Assembly: GCA_002298885.1 (NCBI GenBank)
Contig: DBMK01000299.1
Location: 1 to 5,256, forward strand
DNA from: Anaerolineaceae bacterium UBA700
Lineage (GTDB): Bacteria; Chloroflexota; Anaerolineae; Anaerolineales; Anaerolineaceae
Direction of reading: 5' to 3'
Length of the DNA: 5,256 bases
In this document: one piece after another, positions 5,221 through 5,256 of the stretch
Layout of the letters: the number at the start of each line of letters is the position of its first letter
Position numbering within the stretch: the stretch's first letter is position 1
The notes under the pieces: generated by a model
Told to the model about the DNA's origin: nothing
Databases searched by the model: none
Seen by the model: the letters and a program-made list of their open reading frames with translations, nothing else
Translations under genes and position numbers: made by a program

Positions 5221-5256
5221 TAACCCGTTTTTACATAACGAAAAAAGAGTTGAGTT

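Noticed and set aside
5221..5256. GTTTTT...GAAAAAA at the right edge as a terminator hairpin
   Set aside because: Only five or six A-T pairs could form, with no GC stem and no T-run on the correct side.

Overview
The window carries five complete protein genes, all on the + strand, plus a 5' remnant of a sixth gene on the - strand near the left edge. Coding regions are GC-rich, while the gaps contain AT-rich promoter segments and strong inverted repeats. No rRNA, tRNA, CRISPR array, transposase or integrase is visible. I infer a bacterium of the Chloroflexota, perhaps Anaerolineae-like. The hints are the lipoprotein with a Thr/Pro-rich linker after its lipobox, the small MAY...NSKG...LKKK protein, and the abundance of perfect palindromes between genes. 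This placement is a judgement from style, not from a marker gene.

Layout. (1) 1-343: an N-terminal remnant of nadC (quinolinate phosphoribosyltransferase) on the - strand. It still has a good sigma70-type promoter that would give an almost leaderless mRNA, but family similarity stops where a GC-rich palindrome begins. (2) 344-559: a gap with a perfect 15-bp palindrome. (3) 560-1840: a B12-binding-type radical SAM enzyme of unknown substrate. (4) 1841-2070: a gap with a GC-rich, multi-hairpin segment and then an extended -10 promoter. (5) 2071-2265: a 64-residue conserved small protein of unknown function, followed by a 16-bp stem-loop. (6) 2313-2604: a non-coding AT-rich region ending in a consensus TATAAT overlapped by a cluster of CAAAT/ATTTG half-sites. 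(7) 2605-4092: a secreted lipoprotein hydrolase of the alpha/beta fold, like tripeptidyl aminopeptidases (peptidase family S33). (8) 4093-4357: a gap with two stem-loops and a weak promoter candidate. (9) 4358-5220: a two-gene operon with a 4-bp ATGA overlap, encoding an ECF sigma factor and a small soluble zinc-binding anti-sigma factor. The last 36 bases show no gene.

How the parts work together. The sigma/anti-sigma pair is the only clear functional unit: the 87-residue protein should hold the sigma factor inactive until a signal, plausibly thiol oxidation or zinc loss, releases it. The radical SAM gene, the small protein gene and the lipoprotein gene look like separate transcription units, since each is bounded by a long gap with structure. 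Nothing in the window proves a wider system. The best leads are the regulated-looking lipoprotein promoter, the thiol-rich sigma/anti-sigma pair, the cut-off nadC and the palindromes in every large gap.
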